DNA of 64,000 bases from Zygnema cylindricum (GCA_037447655.1 JBBHKE010001362.1:250001-314000); one strand, 5' to 3'. Positions 1-11,438 are shown, numbered from the stretch's first letter. Program-made: numbers and translations. Notes: generated by a model not told the origin, from the letters alone.

Positions 1-173
1 AGGAAAGGACATACAGCACTGCAGCGCTGCAGCGAACGAGCATGCTTATGCTTTAGCTCACGAGAAGATTTGACGTGGAAGCGCATCAATTTGACAGATA
101 TAGAAAGTGAAATTTTCCAAGTCTTCACAGAAGTATAATATTAATTCAAATGTGCGAAACTTGTGTGCGCTGT

Positions 174-585
174 TGTTCAAATCGTGCGATTTTATCATTT
201 TTTACGATTTCTACGTATAATTCGTGACTATTGAAAAAATCGTAAAAAAAACGCAGAGTACTTTCTGTCCGAACTGAACGGCAAATTTACGGGAAATGTA
301 CGAAATTTTACGGGAAATGTACGGACTTTGACTAAAAGATACGTTGCACTTCTTAGTACTCTCTGTCCGGCAAACTGAACAGAACTTTTGCGGAAACGTA
401 CGAAATTCTACGGAAATGTACAGAATTTTACTGGAAATGTACGGGATTTTACGAAAAGAGACGTTGCAGTATTGCGCCATTTGCGCGCGGTAAGTTTTAA
501 TTCTGTACCATCGTACGGAACTAATTTTTCCATGTACCAAATAGTACGGATATATAATCACTAACGATTTTAACGATTGTTGATG
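174..585 (+). mobile_element. MITE-like repeat, family R1, truncated copy
   Basis: Starts with TGTTCAAATCGTGCGATTT and contains alternating blocks of 'acgggaaatgtacg' type sequence. The same order of blocks is found inverted at 60189-60686, where both ends are present as TGTTCAAA and TTTGAACA, and in a third copy from 38351. This copy loses similarity near 585 before the second terminus. It has no coding capacity. The open frame on the minus strand here is repeat sequence, not a gene. Confidence 0.55.
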
Positions 586-1499
586 AAAAAATATTATTAA
601 TCATACTATTTAATGCAAGGATACGTGGCAGGTTGTAGTCCACGTCTTCAAATAGCGTTGTTAACTATATTTTGTGATTTTTGGCCATAAAACACTAATA
701 ACAATGAGCAGTGTAGTGGTACATCTTCCTTTACAAAAAATAGTTTGCGTACATCTTTTTTTTACTATTTTGTATTTTTGCAAACTCTCTTGACGAATCA
801 GTCACCTCCCTCAAGAGATTTTTTCCTAATTTTGTGTGTAACCCTTAGATTAGTGTTTAAACTCTTATATTAATGTTTAATTCTCTCGCAAATCTAAATT
901 TTTGGCTACATTTTTTGGACAGTTATTCTTTCGACTACGATACTATGTTATGAATTATGCAAAAAAGGTAAAGTCTTTACTATGTACGCTTAAAAACAAA
1001 AATCTTAGTTTTTCACATGGAAAATCAATTAGCAAAAAACACATTATGATAGGCAAAAAAAACATAAATTCTCCTGTAATATCAAATATAGAAATAAACA
1101 AATCACAACAAAAAAATCCTTGTCCTATTTTCGACTCTATTATATAAATTCTCAACCTCGAACTGAAAAATTAGACAAAATCTATAAATCTAAATTTGGT
1201 ATAAATGCTACGCTTTTAAAAATAAGCATTCCGGTTTAAAAAAAAAAAAAAACACTAAAAAAATTGTGAAAAACAAAAAAAATTTAAAAAAAAAAAAAAC
1301 AACATAACCAATACTACAAAAATAACAATGATTAGAAAACAAAAAACTATGCATTTAAAAGATCTTGGTTGGACCTAACACACAAAAGATCACCAACAAT
1401 TGAAGCTCCTAGTGTGCTCCTCTTTTTTGTGATCGTGTCCCGACATCCAAAAATTTGCATTCGGAGATAAAGCTAGAAGTCGGATTAGCTAAACCGGAT
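586..1499. other. AT-rich intergenic stretch, no gene seen
   Basis: Very AT-rich sequence with A-runs around 1230-1310. Short open frames exist on both strands but show no recognisable motif and no codon structure. Confidence 0.6.
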
Positions 1500-2760
1500 C
1501 TAGCGACAGAAGTTAGAATAGGAAATCCTCCATCTTTCGCACGTACACTTGAATTTTTTTGTCCACCATTCAAGTATGTTAAAGTTAAACCTTTCGTCGC
1601 TAGTTAATTTTAAAACAAAGTAACGTTTTAATTCATCTTTAACGAGCGTTTTTTTGTCGGTGGTAATAAGAACCTCGAATTCGTCATCCCTCTCACCAAA
1701 AAAGTTGTGGAAACCGTCCATACTTTGCGACGTTATACGTTGAGGATTACCAAAATCAATGTCATCACCGAGGTCGTTTGCGAGTTCTCAAAGTTTGACC
1801 CTCGCGCTTTCAATTTCGGTTTTCGATACCCCAATTATTTCAAGCCTTTTGTTTTTGTCGGGGGTCTAAAAGAGCCACGACAATATGATACTCGTGAAGG
1901 CCCCACTTCGGTAGTGCAAATTTCATAAAAAGTTCTTTCAATTTTTGTAAGTTTGGTGAGTCGGGGGGGCATTCTATTTCACCGTCATTGTAAGATGCTT
2001 TTCTTACCGTAAAGTAGTTATGGAGAGACGATAGTTTAAACATAACCAAATGTAAAGTTGGTTCTTTGAATTTCTCCAACTTTAGGGTCGCTTTTTCAAA
2101 CCTTTCCAAAAATCGTTTAAGTTCGGTAAGATGAGTCTTATCGATATAAGCAAAAAGTATCAATTTATTTGTTGCTTGAGCGATTGATCTTATCTCAATT
2201 AAAGCATCGTAAATACTCTTAAGCATTCAAAGCAAATAATTCCACCGTGTTGCGTTTTCTTGTTTTAAAGTGTTTTCAAAAGATTTTGTAAATTACTCAG
2301 CTTGAAAAACGTGACCAATGATTTACAAGCATCAATTAGATCAAACAATTCAAGAACTTCCACATCGTATTAGTATTTTTCGGAAGTTGTGCTCTTGTTC
2401 AAAATCTTTGTCACAACTGTAGCAATTTTATGGTCCGCGCAAGGTATCCAAGTAAACATACTTGGTGGACCTTCAACCCCACACATGTTAGAGCCAATGT
2501 CGGTCAGAACAACGCAATGATTTTTCGAAACATTAAAACTGGACATTCTAAATGTGGTCAAACAATTTTTGAAAGCTGTTAAAACATGTGTTAGTGCTAA
2601 TTGTTGAAGTACCGTTTGTTAACTTGTATTGATAAACTATGAAACATGTATTATAAGCCACAAAACCTCCCCCGTTTACCATGTATTTGTTTGATGTTTT
2701 AGCTCCATAGACATGTTCAATTTTTTTCCAACAACTTGAAGTGGCCTTGCTTTCTTTCAC
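1500..2760 (-). pseudogene. Decayed hAT-superfamily transposase
   Basis: Reading the minus strand from 2760, four pieces follow the order of a hAT transposase. First is a BED-type zinc finger piece (CW near 2730, then VYQYK..NGTS..S). Next is a core piece with LTDIGSNM and CADHKIATVVTKILNK (2370-2561). Then comes KQENATRWNYLL followed by an in-frame TGA and MLKSIYDA (about 2226-2265), leading into a segment with FEKATLKLEKFKEPTLHLV and ALLDPRQK (1840-2226). Last is the C-terminal dimerisation motif DELKRYF...FNILEWW (1500-1721). Frames change between pieces and stops lie within motifs, so it cannot encode a working enzyme. At about 1.26 kb it is shorter than the roughly 2 kb usual for the family. 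I did not find convincing terminal repeats. It may be a dead relative of the source that mobilised the hAT-type MITEs at 29861 and 45467, but that is inference. Confidence 0.8.
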
Positions 2761-2965
2761 TAGATAATACTAAGTAATTTCACCATTTTTTTATTTTTGT
2801 AGTTCGTTTTGGATTTTAGTTTTAAGGGAATCGAGGATATTGTTTTTTGCATTTTGGTGTATGACTAGGTTTAGTTTGAATTGTGGTCGAGTTTCTCTAA
2901 CTTAACTAGCAATTCAATTTATCGATTTATTGTTTGAATCATATGAGTAAGCCAATAATTAAGAT

Positions 2966-3200
2966 TTGTCGTGGGAAATTGACGTAATAATTTGATTTCC
3001 ACTGATTTATTAACCAATAATTACTACATGTCGCGTGAAATTGACATAATAATTCGGTATATTTTTGGAAACAATGTATAAAATCCACAAAAAACACTTT
3101 GCAATAATGTACGACGTATGAGTTAACAAATATCTACGATATGTCGCGTGATATTGACATAATGATTTGCCATATATCTGGAAACACGATATAAAGTGCA
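2966..3200. repeat. Degenerate tandem repeat around 'gtcgcgtgaaattgacataat'
   Basis: Three imperfect copies of a motif resembling GTCGCGTGAAATTGACATAA occur near 2967, 3029 and 3141, each followed by 'aat..(a/g)gatttg' or a variant. The spacing is uneven, which suggests an old tandem array. Nothing coding is visible between 2761 and 3309. Confidence 0.4.
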
Positions 3201-3309
3201 TGATTAACAATTTACAATAGAGTAGGATTTGTGACCCTTATCTTACTCTAAGATTTGCGAAATGAATAGTGTTAGTATCGTGTCAGATTTGCGACAAAAA
3301 ATCACGATG

Positions 3310-3615
3310 TCATGTACTTCCACGATACCAAGCATACAAAGTACTATAATGTTGGATAGTATGGACAATACAAAACCTTCATTTTTTTTCCGTTTTTTGC
3401 TTACCCGACCCTAACCGATTTTTTTAATTAATTGTGAATCACCCGCCCGAATTCGCTCGGCCCCCCAAATATGGCAACCGAATCGGTTCCGGATCCGACG
3501 CGCGTAGTAGGTTAACGGTCGGTTACGGTTTCGGGTAATTGTTTGCGACCTCTGTTTCGGGTATTTAAAATTTTGACTTTTGTGACCTTTGCTTTACAGT
3601 ATGGGAATCAAACAA
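3310..3615 (+). repeat. Solo arm of the R2 inverted-end repeat family
   Basis: Closely resembles the right arm of the element at 12056-14325 (13955-14325) and, inverted, its left arm. Shared landmarks in order are 'ataatgttggatagta', 'gaatcacccgcccgaat', 'ggccccccaaat', 'ttccggatccgacgcg' and 'tttgcgacctct'. Here only one arm is present. It ends shortly before the gypsy insertion at 3656. Confidence 0.65.
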
Positions 3616-3655
3616 GTCTCATACATTTATGCGACCTTCGTCACAGCGCGGGACC

Positions 3656-4622
3656 TGTAATAGGATCTCCTACCTCTCAGAAAATCCCATTACTACAAAC
3701 AATTCCAACCATACATTCCACACATTGGAAAATACACATCCACATTGGAAAACACTCACATAAGGATAAACTTTAATTGAAAAGAAGCTTCTGTCCACAT
3801 AACATTAGCTTGGTCTCTTGCCCTCGTGGCTCAACCCTTCAATTTAAAGTGTTTCCTCTACTCTCCACTCTTAATAATTATATCTCTTAACTACTAAAAC
3901 ACTATTTAGTTAGTAAGAGATTTCGATGCAAAATGCCTTTTCTCCAATTTGGTATTAATCGCTCAGGACCAAGATCAGCTGGAATTTCCACAAACTTTTC
4001 CAAAGGAAAAGATGTCTACTCTCCTCTTACACTTCACTATTTATCCATCATCGCCCTGGACTCGCCAGGCCAGAGTCAACGCTCCGTTTTAACAGGCTTT
4101 TACCTGGGCCAATCATTGTTCAACAAAGACTCAGACTGACCAATGCAAAAACGTGCGAAATCTCTTACTAACTACTTAGCACTTTACTAACCAATCAAAC
4201 GTTACGTTTCACTACGTAACATTTACGTGCAAAAGTGCGCGCCAAACGAAACGCGACTTCGCACGATCGTGCGTAACAAATTTCGCACGCGAAACTTCCT
4301 ACGAAATTCCTTTAAGTAAAAGTGACGTTTCGTACTAAAATTTGTACGAAACGAACCACCGTGCATACTAAACGTTTCATTAGAACTTTATGAAACGTAC
4401 ACACGTAATTTCGGTACTAATTTGACCCTTAACCCGTTTCAATGATACCCACTTGTTATTTAGACCCCACGCTGTCACCTAAATGCACCCATCGCTATAA
4501 CTTTTAAAATATAACTCCAAATAGCGTGATTCTTTTGCGGACGTCTACCAAATTTAGTACTCTATAATCATAACACCTAAATATCCCTTTATAAACAAGT
4601 TCGATCCGCTATTGCTGTTACA
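3656..4622 (-). repeat. 3' LTR of the gypsy element (left in window)
   Basis: 967 bp, starting TGTAATAGGATC and ending GCTGTTACA. Same length as the LTR at 10467-11433, with one mismatch seen. A 68-codon open frame inside both LTRs (3933-4139, 10744-10950) is LTR sequence and not a separate gene. Orientation follows from the PPT on its right and the PBS beside the other LTR. Confidence 0.95.
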
Positions 4623-4635
4623 TCATCCCCTCCTT
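4623..4635 (-). promoter_or_regulatory. Polypurine tract (plus-strand primer site)
   Basis: Minus-strand AAGGAGGGGATGA lies directly against the inner edge of the 3' LTR, as expected for the polypurine tract that primes second-strand synthesis. Confidence 0.8.
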
Positions 4636-4670
4636 ATTTTTAACTGACCTCAGTTAAACACTTTTAATTT

Positions 4671-7600
4671 TCAAGACGGCACTTCTATATTATTATCCCT
4701 CCAATACCTCTGTAAAAACTCAGAATTTGTATCCTCTAAAGTCAACTCATCTTCAGGCCTTCCTAGATAATGCACTTGCCAGAATATAGTATTACCAACC
4801 TTGAACCGTTGACCAACCCAATCTATTACCCATCTGTGGACTTCAGGTTCTATAATTATTGAGGGATCCAATTCCAGTTCTCTTTCTGTTGGTCGAAGAT
4901 TCGCTGGTTTCAGTTGACTGATGTGTATCACAGGATGAATTTTTGTTGAAGGCGGAAAGTCCAATTTGGCAGCAACTGACGATATCATCTCGATTACAGT
5001 AAATGGTCCAATGTACTTAGGGGCAAATTTCCCCGTAGGATCCGATTGTCCCTCAATCTTGCACCTGTAATGAGTTGTAGAAAGCCAAACCTTGTCACCT
5101 GTGCGTAACACCCAATCACCCCGTTTGCGGTTAGCATTTAATTCTTGCCTCCTTTGTGCCTCCACTAATGAATCTCGGACAGTTTTCCAAATTGTTTGAA
5201 CGTATTCCCAAAACTCTGTTCCAGAACCCCTATTTTCTTGAGTGACTCCTGTTATTAAGTCCAATGCTTCTCTAGGTTGGTATCCGTATGCAACCTTAAA
5301 TGGCGAGAATCCTGTACTAGCATGTTTACATGAATTGTATGCAAATTCCATTAATGGTAGTTTAGATTCCCATGTGTTCTGAACTCCACTACAAACAGTC
5401 CTAAGCATTTCCTCTAGTGTGCGGTTCATCCTTTCTGTCTGTCCATCTGTCTGAGGATGATAAGCGGTACTCATTTTCAATTCAGTGCCTAAATTTTGTT
5501 GCAATTCTTTCCAAAATGCAGATGTAAATTTAGAATCCCTATCACTGACTATAGACAGGGGAACTCCATGATGTCTGACCACGTTGTCAAAATATAACTT
5601 TGCAATATCTACAACTGAATGAGTAGTTTTGCAAGGGATAAAGATTGCCATTTTACTGAACCTATCGACTACGACCATGATACTGTCATTTCTTCTAGAT
5701 GTAGCTGGTAACCTGACAATAAAATCCATACTGACAGATTCCCATGGTCTTTCGGGGATATCTAAAGGTTTTAAGAGTCCCCTAGGTTTCTGGTTACTAG
5801 GTTTACTCTGTTGGCAAGGAACACAACTTTCCACGTGTTTCGACACCTCCTTTGCCATCCCTGGCCAAAACAATCTACTCTGCAACCGACTAAGAGTTTT
5901 ATCTCGACCAAGATGTCCTAAATGCTCATGGGCTTCCTGTAAAAGTTGTTTTCTTAAGTCTCCCATTTCAGGAATGCATAACCTATCCCCTGTTCGCAAA
6001 TACAGTAAACCATCTTCTATTCTAAAGTTTTTAACATGCCTCTCATTCAGTGGGTCAGAATTCTCTCCCGAAATATTCTTGCAAATCACAACAAAATAAG
6101 GATCTTTATCATAACCATATCTAACTGTATCTAAAAACAATTCATCTTGAACCATAACACTTATTTCAAAACATCTACTTAATGGATCAGCGACTACATT
6201 TGTTTTCCCAGGAATATGTTTGACATTAAATTTGAAATATGCTAATTTTTGCATCCACCTAACCTGTCTGCCAGTCATAATCTGCGCATCACTTAATCTC
6301 TGTAAATAAGAGAGCGCTTTATTATCACAGTGAACTATAAATTCTTTATTATGCAAATAACAACGCCATTTCACCAATGCATGTACAATTGCAAGTAATT
6401 CTTTTTCCTGTGCTGTATAGTTCTTTTCAGCATCATTGAATTTTCTGGACTCAAAAACAATAGGATGGAAGTGTTTGCCGACTTTTTGACTTATGACTGC
6501 ACCTAGACCCTTATCAGATGCATCTGTGGTGATCAAAACTTCAAATTCCCCGGCAGGGTCAGGATACACCAGTGTAGGGGCAGAGGTCAACTTCCCTTTT
6601 AATTCCTCGAATGCTCCCTCCTGATCAGCTCCCCACACAAACGTCTCCTTCTCCCGAAGTAAATCCGTCAAAGGTGCGGCGATCATACTGAAGTTCCTAA
6701 TAAATTTCCTGTAATAAATGGCCAATCCCAAAAACGATCTAACTTCTGTGACATTAGTAGGTTGTTTCCAATTTTGGATTGCCAAAATTTTGGATGGGTC
6801 TGTTTTAACACCTTCCCCACTAACTATATGTCCCAAAAATAATTGTTCACTTTTAAGAAAACTAGATTTTGACAATTTTCCATATAATTTTCTTTCTCTT
6901 AACCTTTCCAACACTCTTTTTAAATGAATTACATGTTGTTCTTTAGATTCACTATAGACTAAAATATCGTCTATAAACACTTGGACAAACTCATCTATGT
7001 AATCTGAAAAGGTTTGGTTCATTAATCTTTGGTAAGTAGGCGGTGCATTCGTTAAGCCGAATGGCATCACGATCCATTCGAAATGACCCACCCTAGTTCT
7101 GAAAGCAGTTTTATCAACATCTTCAATTCTAATTGGCACCTGATTAAAGCCACTACGCAGGTCAATCAACGAAAATACTTTAGCACCTTTTAAACGATCT
7201 ATCAAATCAGAAATTAAAGGTAACGGATACTTATCCTTCACCGTAATCTTGTTCAAACTACGATAATCGACACACATTCTCAACGTTCCGTCCTTCTTTT
7301 TGACGAAAAGAACTGGTGCTCCGTACGGTGATTTGCTGGGTTGAATATGTCCTTTCTCTAGGAGTTCTTTGATCTGTTTCTTTAACTCCTCTTGCTCAAA
7401 GAAACTGTGCTTATAAATTCCTGTGACAGGAGGGTTACATCCAGGTTCCAAGTTAATAACATGTTCTACATCTCGGGAAGGTGGCCTTCCTGAGGGTAAA
7501 TCACTTGGAAAAACATCCCGGAATTCAAAAATCAAATCCTTAACAGCAGCATCAGGTGTATTAATGTCAGTTACAAAATCAGATTTTAGTTTTTCGAAAG

Positions 7601-7691
7601 TTTTAGTGGTGTCAGATTTAGGGATGACATCAATGTTAGTGTTTTCTCCCCCCCCTTCATCAGTAACTGCCTCATTACTAATAACAAGAAA
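4671..7691 (-). CDS. pol: Gypsy pol: reverse transcriptase, RNase H, integrase, chromodomain-like tail
   Basis: The frame is open from 7691 to the stop at 4671. Recognisable parts in order are RT with [20 protein letters not shown], the catalytic FIDD box (here [10 protein letters not shown]) and a following thumb; RNase H with [13 protein letters not shown] and the [12 protein letters not shown] block; integrase with the H2C2 zinc site ([10 protein letters not shown] ... CVPCQQSK) and the catalytic D,D,E ([27 protein letters not shown]); and a C-terminal stretch [17 protein letters not shown] that fits a degenerate chromodomain, used in other chromoviruses to aim integration at heterochromatin. 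No stop interrupts it. It lacks its own start: the protease segment upstream (7586-8383) lies one frame away and overlaps it by 106 nt. Either a second -1 frameshift or a single-base indel separates them. Confidence 0.93.
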   Translation of the reverse strand, partial: FLVISNEAVTDEGGGENTNIDVIPKSDTTKTFEKLKSDFVTDINTPDAAVKDLIFEFRDVFPSDLPSGRPPSRDVEHVINLEPGCNPPVTGIYKHSFFEQEELKKQIKELLEKGHIQPSKSPYGAPVLFVKKKDGTLRMCVDYRSLNKITVKDKYPLPLISDLIDRLKGAKVFSLIDLRSGFNQVPIRIEDVDKTAFRTRVGHFEWIVMPFGLTNAPPTYQRLMNQTFSDYIDEFVQVFIDDILVYSESKEQHVIHLKRVLERLRERKLYGKLSKSSFLKSEQLFLGHIVSGEGVKTDPSKILAIQNWKQPTNVTEVRSFLGLAIYYRKFIRNFSMIAAPLTDLLREKETFVWGADQEGAFEELKGKLTSAPTLVYPDPAGEFEVLITTDASDKGLGAVISQKVGKHFHPIVFESRKFNDAEKNYTAQEKELLAIVHALVKWRCYLHNKEFIVHCDNKALSYLQRLSDAQIMTGRQVRWMQKLAYFKFNVKHIPGKTNVVADPLSRCFEISVMVQDELFLDTVRYGYDKDPYFVVICKNISGENSDPLNERHVKNFRIEDGLLYLRTGDRLCIPEMGDLRKQLLQEAHEHLGHLGRDKTLSRLQSRLFWPGMAKEVSKHVESCVPCQQSKPSNQKPRGLLKPLDIPERPWESVSMDFIVRLPATSRRNDSIMVVVDRFSKMAIFIPCKTTHSVVDIAKLYFDNVVRHHGVPLSIVSDRDSKFTSAFWKELQQNLGTELKMSTAYHPQTDGQTERMNRTLEEMLRTVCSGVQNTWESKLPLMEFAYNSCKHASTGFSPFKVAYGYQPREALDLITGVTQENRGSGTEFWEYVQTIWKTVRDSLVEAQRRQELNANRKRGDWVLRTGDKVWLSTTHYRCKIEGQSDPTGKFAPKYIGPFTVIEMISSVAAKLDFPPSTKIHPVIHISQLKPANLRPTERELELDPSIIIEPEVHRWVIDWVGQRFKVGNTIFWQVHYLGRPEDELTLEDTNSEFLQRYWRDNNIEVPS

Positions 7692-8383
7692 TCATGATTT
7701 GTTTTATCTTTTAAATGCTTTTTAAATTGTTTAGCGGAAATCAAACCTTCTACTCCCAATCTGGTTATGTTATTTATATGATTCCTATGCAATTTCTTAG
7801 GAGATAATGCTTGCAAAACCTTCCAACCGTTTTCAGACTTCACTTTTAAGGTGTTAATTTCCCAATTAATTTGAGGATTATGTTCTGTTAACCAAGGCTT
7901 TCCCAGAATTAGTTCTTCACTTCCCAAATTCATTATTTCACACACAACTTTCATTTTATGACCCTGGATATCAACTTCTATCGTGTCAGTTTGTAAGTCT
8001 AATGTGGACTTATTACCATTTGCCACTTGAACATGTAAAGGCTTTTCCCTTATGACAGTAGGAATTTTATTTTCCTCTACAAACTTATGTGAAATAAAAT
8101 TATGTGTGGCACCTGAATCAACCATTACTTTCAACGGCTTTCCTTCCACTAATGACTCGAATCTAATCAAACTGTGTCTGGTGTCATCATTACTTAACTG
8201 TCCTAACATAGGTCTGTTGTTGAGAATTTCATCAGAAGGATTCTTTAAACTATGCAGTGTAGTGATAATCATAATAAATTCAGCAATCCTAGCTTTTCCA
8301 TTCATTAATTTGCCCTCCAAAGTTAACTCTTTAACTTCTGGATCCGATTGACTAAACTGAGGACTTTCAGTTAGTCCTTTCCG
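7586..8383 (-). CDS. Gypsy protease segment of pol (entered by -1 frameshift)
   Basis: This frame is -1 relative to gag and is open from the slippery heptamer at 8383-8389 through the gag stop. It contains a retropepsin domain: the active-site [11 protein letters not shown] and downstream ELILGKPWL, the usual second conserved block. It ends at 7586 after passing a run of eight G residues (7648-7655). In the overlap the RT frame reads as a hydrophilic acidic linker while this frame reads less naturally, so the productive protein probably leaves this frame before 7586. No ATG starts it, so expression as a Gag-Pro(-Pol) fusion is the simplest reading. Confidence 0.85.
   Translation of the reverse strand, partial: RKGLTESPQFSQSDPEVKELTLEGKLMNGKARIAEFIMIITTLHSLKNPSDEILNNRPMLGQLSNDDTRHSLIRFESLVEGKPLKVMVDSGATHNFISHKFVEENKIPTVIREKPLHVQVANGNKSTLDLQTDTIEVDIQGHKMKVVCEIMNLGSEELILGKPWLTEHNPQINWEINTLKVKSENGWKVLQALSPKKLHRNHINNITRLGVEGLISAKQFKKHLKDKTNHDFLLLVMRQLLMKGGEKTLTLMSSLNLTPLKLSKN
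7648..7655 (-). other. G8 homopolymer at the protease/RT frame step
   Basis: Eight consecutive G residues on the minus strand (C8 on plus), phased as AAG GGG GGG GAG in the protease frame, so it fits the pattern X XXY YYZ. A -1 slip here would enter the RT frame exactly. It could equally be a homopolymer indel or a sequencing error. Confidence 0.45.
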
Positions 8384-9687
8384 TTTCCCACCTCCTGGGC
8401 ATCCTGCTCAGCTAGATATAATGCAATATCCTCTTGGAGACCTTCATTTACATCGACTGTTTTGAGAGAACCTTTATCTATACAGTCTTTAGCGTAATGA
8501 TCTGGACCTCCACATTTGAAACAAGTGACTTTCTTCTTGGGTTTTGTGCACTCTCTACTAAAATGTCCCTCCTCTCCACAGTTATAACAGTTAATCTTTT
8601 TCAATTGTGCACACTCAAATGCTCTATGACCCTTTTTCTGACAAATTGTGCATGTGGGGATGGTAAGGTTAGGCTTCTGAGCATTAATGTTTGGTTTAGG
8701 ACTTTTAATGTACCCCCCTCTATTGTTAAATTTATTTCCTGCGTTAACACTATGTCCACCCCTTTGATTTCCCCTAAAGATATTTTGTCTATTCACCAGA
8801 CCAGCATTCAGACCCTCTTCAACAAATTCCTCCTCATCCCACTGTGATACTTCATTTAAATTACCCCTGAGTGATCGAGTTTCCCGATTATACCCCAACT
8901 GATCCTCTAATTCCAATGACTTATCTTGTAATTCCTTCAAATTAATAAATTTTTGATGTTTCAGTTCTGATTTCAGTATAGGATTTAAATAGTTCAAGAA
9001 ATGCAATTTAGCCATTTCATCAGTCAAACCTATGACATGAATACTAGATGAGTCAAATTCCACAATATAATCCTTCACAGATCCAGTCTGCTTACAATTC
9101 AGCCACTTTTCTTCCATTCTAGATTTAAAAGTGACAGACAAGAAACGCGATTTGATCGCGGTTTTAAAAGTTTCCCAATCAGCATTATCAGGAATCAATT
9201 TAGATCTTCTCTGGGTATAATACCAAATCTGAGCATCACCTTTCAGACAACTAACAGCAAAAGAAGTGTAATCATCACGATCACAATTTCTAGATTCCAA
9301 ATAATATTCCATATGAAAAATCCAAGCATCCAACTCATCAATCTTCTTACCATCAAACGATGGTGCCTCACTAATAGACAATTTCAGATCCCTTATCTTC
9401 TTAGGTCTATCATGATCATCCTCCCTAAAACTAGCATTCCTTTTACCACTCTCACCCTTTTGGTCATTCATATCATTTTTGGTCTGAATTAAGTTAATAA
9501 GTTCATCCAATTTTTCATTTGAAACATTTCCATTTTCTTTGACAACTTTCAATTCACTTTTCAATTCGGAAATGGTTTCATCCACAGCGGTAGCATGATT
9601 ATTAAATCTTTTGACCAATTTCACAGTTCGCTTCTTCAACACATTCAAAGCATTCTCCATTTCACGTTTCCATGCAGAATTTGCCAT
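8371..9687 (-). CDS. gag: Gypsy Gag polyprotein with three zinc knuckles
   Basis: 438 codons from ATG at 9687. The N-terminal third is charged and coiled-coil-like. The middle part (roughly residues 130-270) is the Retrotrans_gag capsid region, with the W-rich run DAWIFHMEYYLES and WETFKTAIKSRF. The C-terminal part has three CCHC knuckles of the form C-X2-C-X4-H-X4-C: CTICQKKGHRAFEC, CYNCGEEGHFSREC and CFKCGGPDHYAKDC. These bind and package element RNA. The frame is intact. It ends at TAA 8373-8371 after the GGGAAAC heptamer that can lead into pol. Confidence 0.93.
   Translation of the reverse strand: MANSAWKREMENALNVLKKRTVKLVKRFNNHATAVDETISELKSELKVVKENGNVSNEKLDELINLIQTKNDMNDQKGESGKRNASFREDDHDRPKKIRDLKLSISEAPSFDGKKIDELDAWIFHMEYYLESRNCDRDDYTSFAVSCLKGDAQIWYYTQRRSKLIPDNADWETFKTAIKSRFLSVTFKSRMEEKWLNCKQTGSVKDYIVEFDSSSIHVIGLTDEMAKLHFLNYLNPILKSELKHQKFINLKELQDKSLELEDQLGYNRETRSLRGNLNEVSQWDEEEFVEEGLNAGLVNRQNIFRGNQRGGHSVNAGNKFNNRGGYIKSPKPNINAQKPNLTIPTCTICQKKGHRAFECAQLKKINCYNCGEEGHFSRECTKPKKKVTCFKCGGPDHYAKDCIDKGSLKTVDVNEGLQEDIALYLAEQDAQEVGNGKD
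8383..8389 (-). promoter_or_regulatory. Candidate -1 ribosomal frameshift heptamer GGGAAAC
   Basis: On the minus strand the gag frame reads GTG GGA AAC GGA AAG GAC TAA, so G GGA AAC sits in the phase X XXY YYZ, nine bases before the gag stop. A -1 slip gives the open protease frame without a stop. The same heptamer is a known frameshift site in some plant RNA viruses (established knowledge). A downstream pseudoknot or stem was not modelled. Confidence 0.65.
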
Positions 9688-10452
9688 TATCACACAATTA
9701 AATCAAGCAAAAGGAAAGATAGAGTATAATTTCCCAAAGAAATTTGCTGCAGATTTGAAGTCCTTAGATTGCTCCAATCCAAAACTTCTTCTCCTTAACA
9801 AATCCTTTGAAAAGATCAAGATCTGAGAAATTAAAAAGACATTGACAATAAGTTAGTACAAATTCAAATTTTCAATTTCCCAACATTGAAACAAAAATGT
9901 AAGAATTTCCCCACCAATTTTGCAATAGCAAAAATTGAAAGCTCTCAAAGGTAAGATTTAACCATAAATTTGCAACAGCAAAACTGAAATCAATCAAAGG
10001 TAACAATTTAGGGTTTGAAAAGTTTTGAGTCATTTCTGGACTCCTTTGCTCTTGAAGAAGTAAAGTACTCCACTTTCCTTCTCCTCCATTAGCAAATTTC
10101 CCACTTCCCACTACATCAGGATCTTTTACTCTCTAATCCTCACCTCCTCACCCTTCATGGCTTCAAGCCCTTCCTCTACACATGAATCATTGCTAGGAGA
10201 AGGCAAGTTTGTTTGGCCTCTAGGTAATTGGAGTGAGCTTCAGCGGTGGCTACACTGCCCACCCCGCCTTAGTCCTTAGGACCTGAGCACGCCCCACATC
10301 TAACCAGCGGCCGCTGGCTGTGTGATCACTCAGTTTCCCTCCAATCCCCTACCACTTCACATTGTGGTTCTACCGACACAGGTTAGAGCACCCTCACCGG
10401 TCATGGCAGTCGATATTCGAGTGAGCTAGCTTCTCCCTGGTTTCTAACCAAA
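9688..10452 (-). other. Gypsy untranslated leader
   Basis: 765 bp between the PBS and the gag ATG. No long frame on the element's coding strand. It would hold the packaging signal, which I cannot delimit. Confidence 0.6.
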
Positions 10453-10464
10453 GCTTTGATACCA
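10453..10464 (-). promoter_or_regulatory. tRNA-Met(i) primer binding site
   Basis: Minus strand TGGTATCAAAGC begins two bases after the 5' LTR. It matches 11 of 12 bases of TGGTATCAGAGC, the complement of the plant initiator tRNA-Met 3' end used by many plant LTR elements. Confidence 0.85.
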
Positions 10465-10466
10465 TA

Positions 10467-11433
10467 TGTAATAGGATCTCCTACCTCTCAGAAAATCCCA
10501 TTACTACAAACAATTCCAACCATACATTCCACACATTGGAAAATACACATCCACATTGGAAAACACTCACATAAGGATAAACTTTAATTGAAAAGAAGCT
10601 TCTGTCCACATAACATTAGCTTGGTCTCTTGCCCTCGTGGCTCAACCCTTCAATTTAAAGTGTTTCCTCTACTCTCCACTCTTAATAATTATATCTCTTA
10701 ACTACTAAAACACTATTTAGTTAGTAAGAGATTTCGATGCAAAATGCCTTTTCTCCAATTTGGTATTAATCGCTCAGGACCAAGATCAGCTGGAATTTCC
10801 ACAAACTTTTCCAAAGGAAAAGATGTCTACTCTCCTCTTACACTTCACTATTTATCCATCATCGCCCTGGACTCGCCAGGCCAGAGTCAACGCTCCGTTT
10901 TAACAGGCTTTTACCTGGGCCAATCATTGTTCAACAAAGACTCAGACTGACCAATGCAAAAACGTGCGAAATCTCTTACTAACTACTTAGCACTTTACTA
11001 ACCAATCAAACGTTACGTTTCACTACGTAACATTTACGTGCAAAAGTGCGCGCCAAACGAAACGCGACTTCGCACGATCGTGCGTAACAAATTTCGCACG
11101 CGAAACTTCCAACGAAATTCCTTTAAGTAAAAGTGACGTTTCGTACTAAAATTTGTACGAAACGAACCACCGTGCATACTAAACGTTTCATTAGAACTTT
11201 ATGAAACGTACACACGTAATTTCGGTACTAATTTGACCCTTAACCCGTTTCAATGATACCCACTTGTTATTTAGACCCCACGCTGTCACCTAAATGCACC
11301 CATCGCTATAACTTTTAAAATATAACTCCAAATAGCGTGATTCTTTTGCGGACGTCTACCAAATTTAGTACTCTATAATCATAACACCTAAATATCCCTT
11401 TATAAACAAGTTCGATCCGCTATTGCTGTTACA
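10467..11433 (-). repeat. 5' LTR of the gypsy element (right in window)
   Basis: 967 bp, TGTAA...TTACA, followed by the target duplication GGACC. Differs from the left LTR at position 645 (A here, T there), with no other change noticed. It carries the element's promoter, but I could not place a TATA box with confidence. Confidence 0.95.
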
Positions 11434-11438
11434 GGACC

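Larger units (their letters stand above)
3656..11433 (-). mobile_element. Near-intact Ty3/gypsy LTR retrotransposon
   Basis: The element is flanked by the 5-bp target duplication GGACC (3651-3655 and 11434-11438). The two 967-bp LTRs both run TGTAA...TTACA, and I found one substitution between them (T4300 versus A11111), so the insertion is young. On the minus strand the order is LTR, PBS, leader, gag, protease, RT, RNase H, integrase with chromodomain-like tail, PPT, LTR. That order (integrase last) defines Ty3/gypsy, and the C-terminal chromodomain-like block suggests a chromovirus-type member. The gag and pol frames are separate, see the slippery site at 8383-8389 and the second frame step near 7650-7691. 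Further LTR pieces of the same family lie at 61503 and 63293. Confidence 0.95.

Noticed and set aside
3933-4139. 68-codon frame present in both LTRs
   Set aside because: It is identical because the LTRs are identical; the diverged LTR at 63293 does not keep the frame.
5629-6099. 156-codon plus-strand frame
   Set aside because: Antisense shadow of the integrase and RNase H region.
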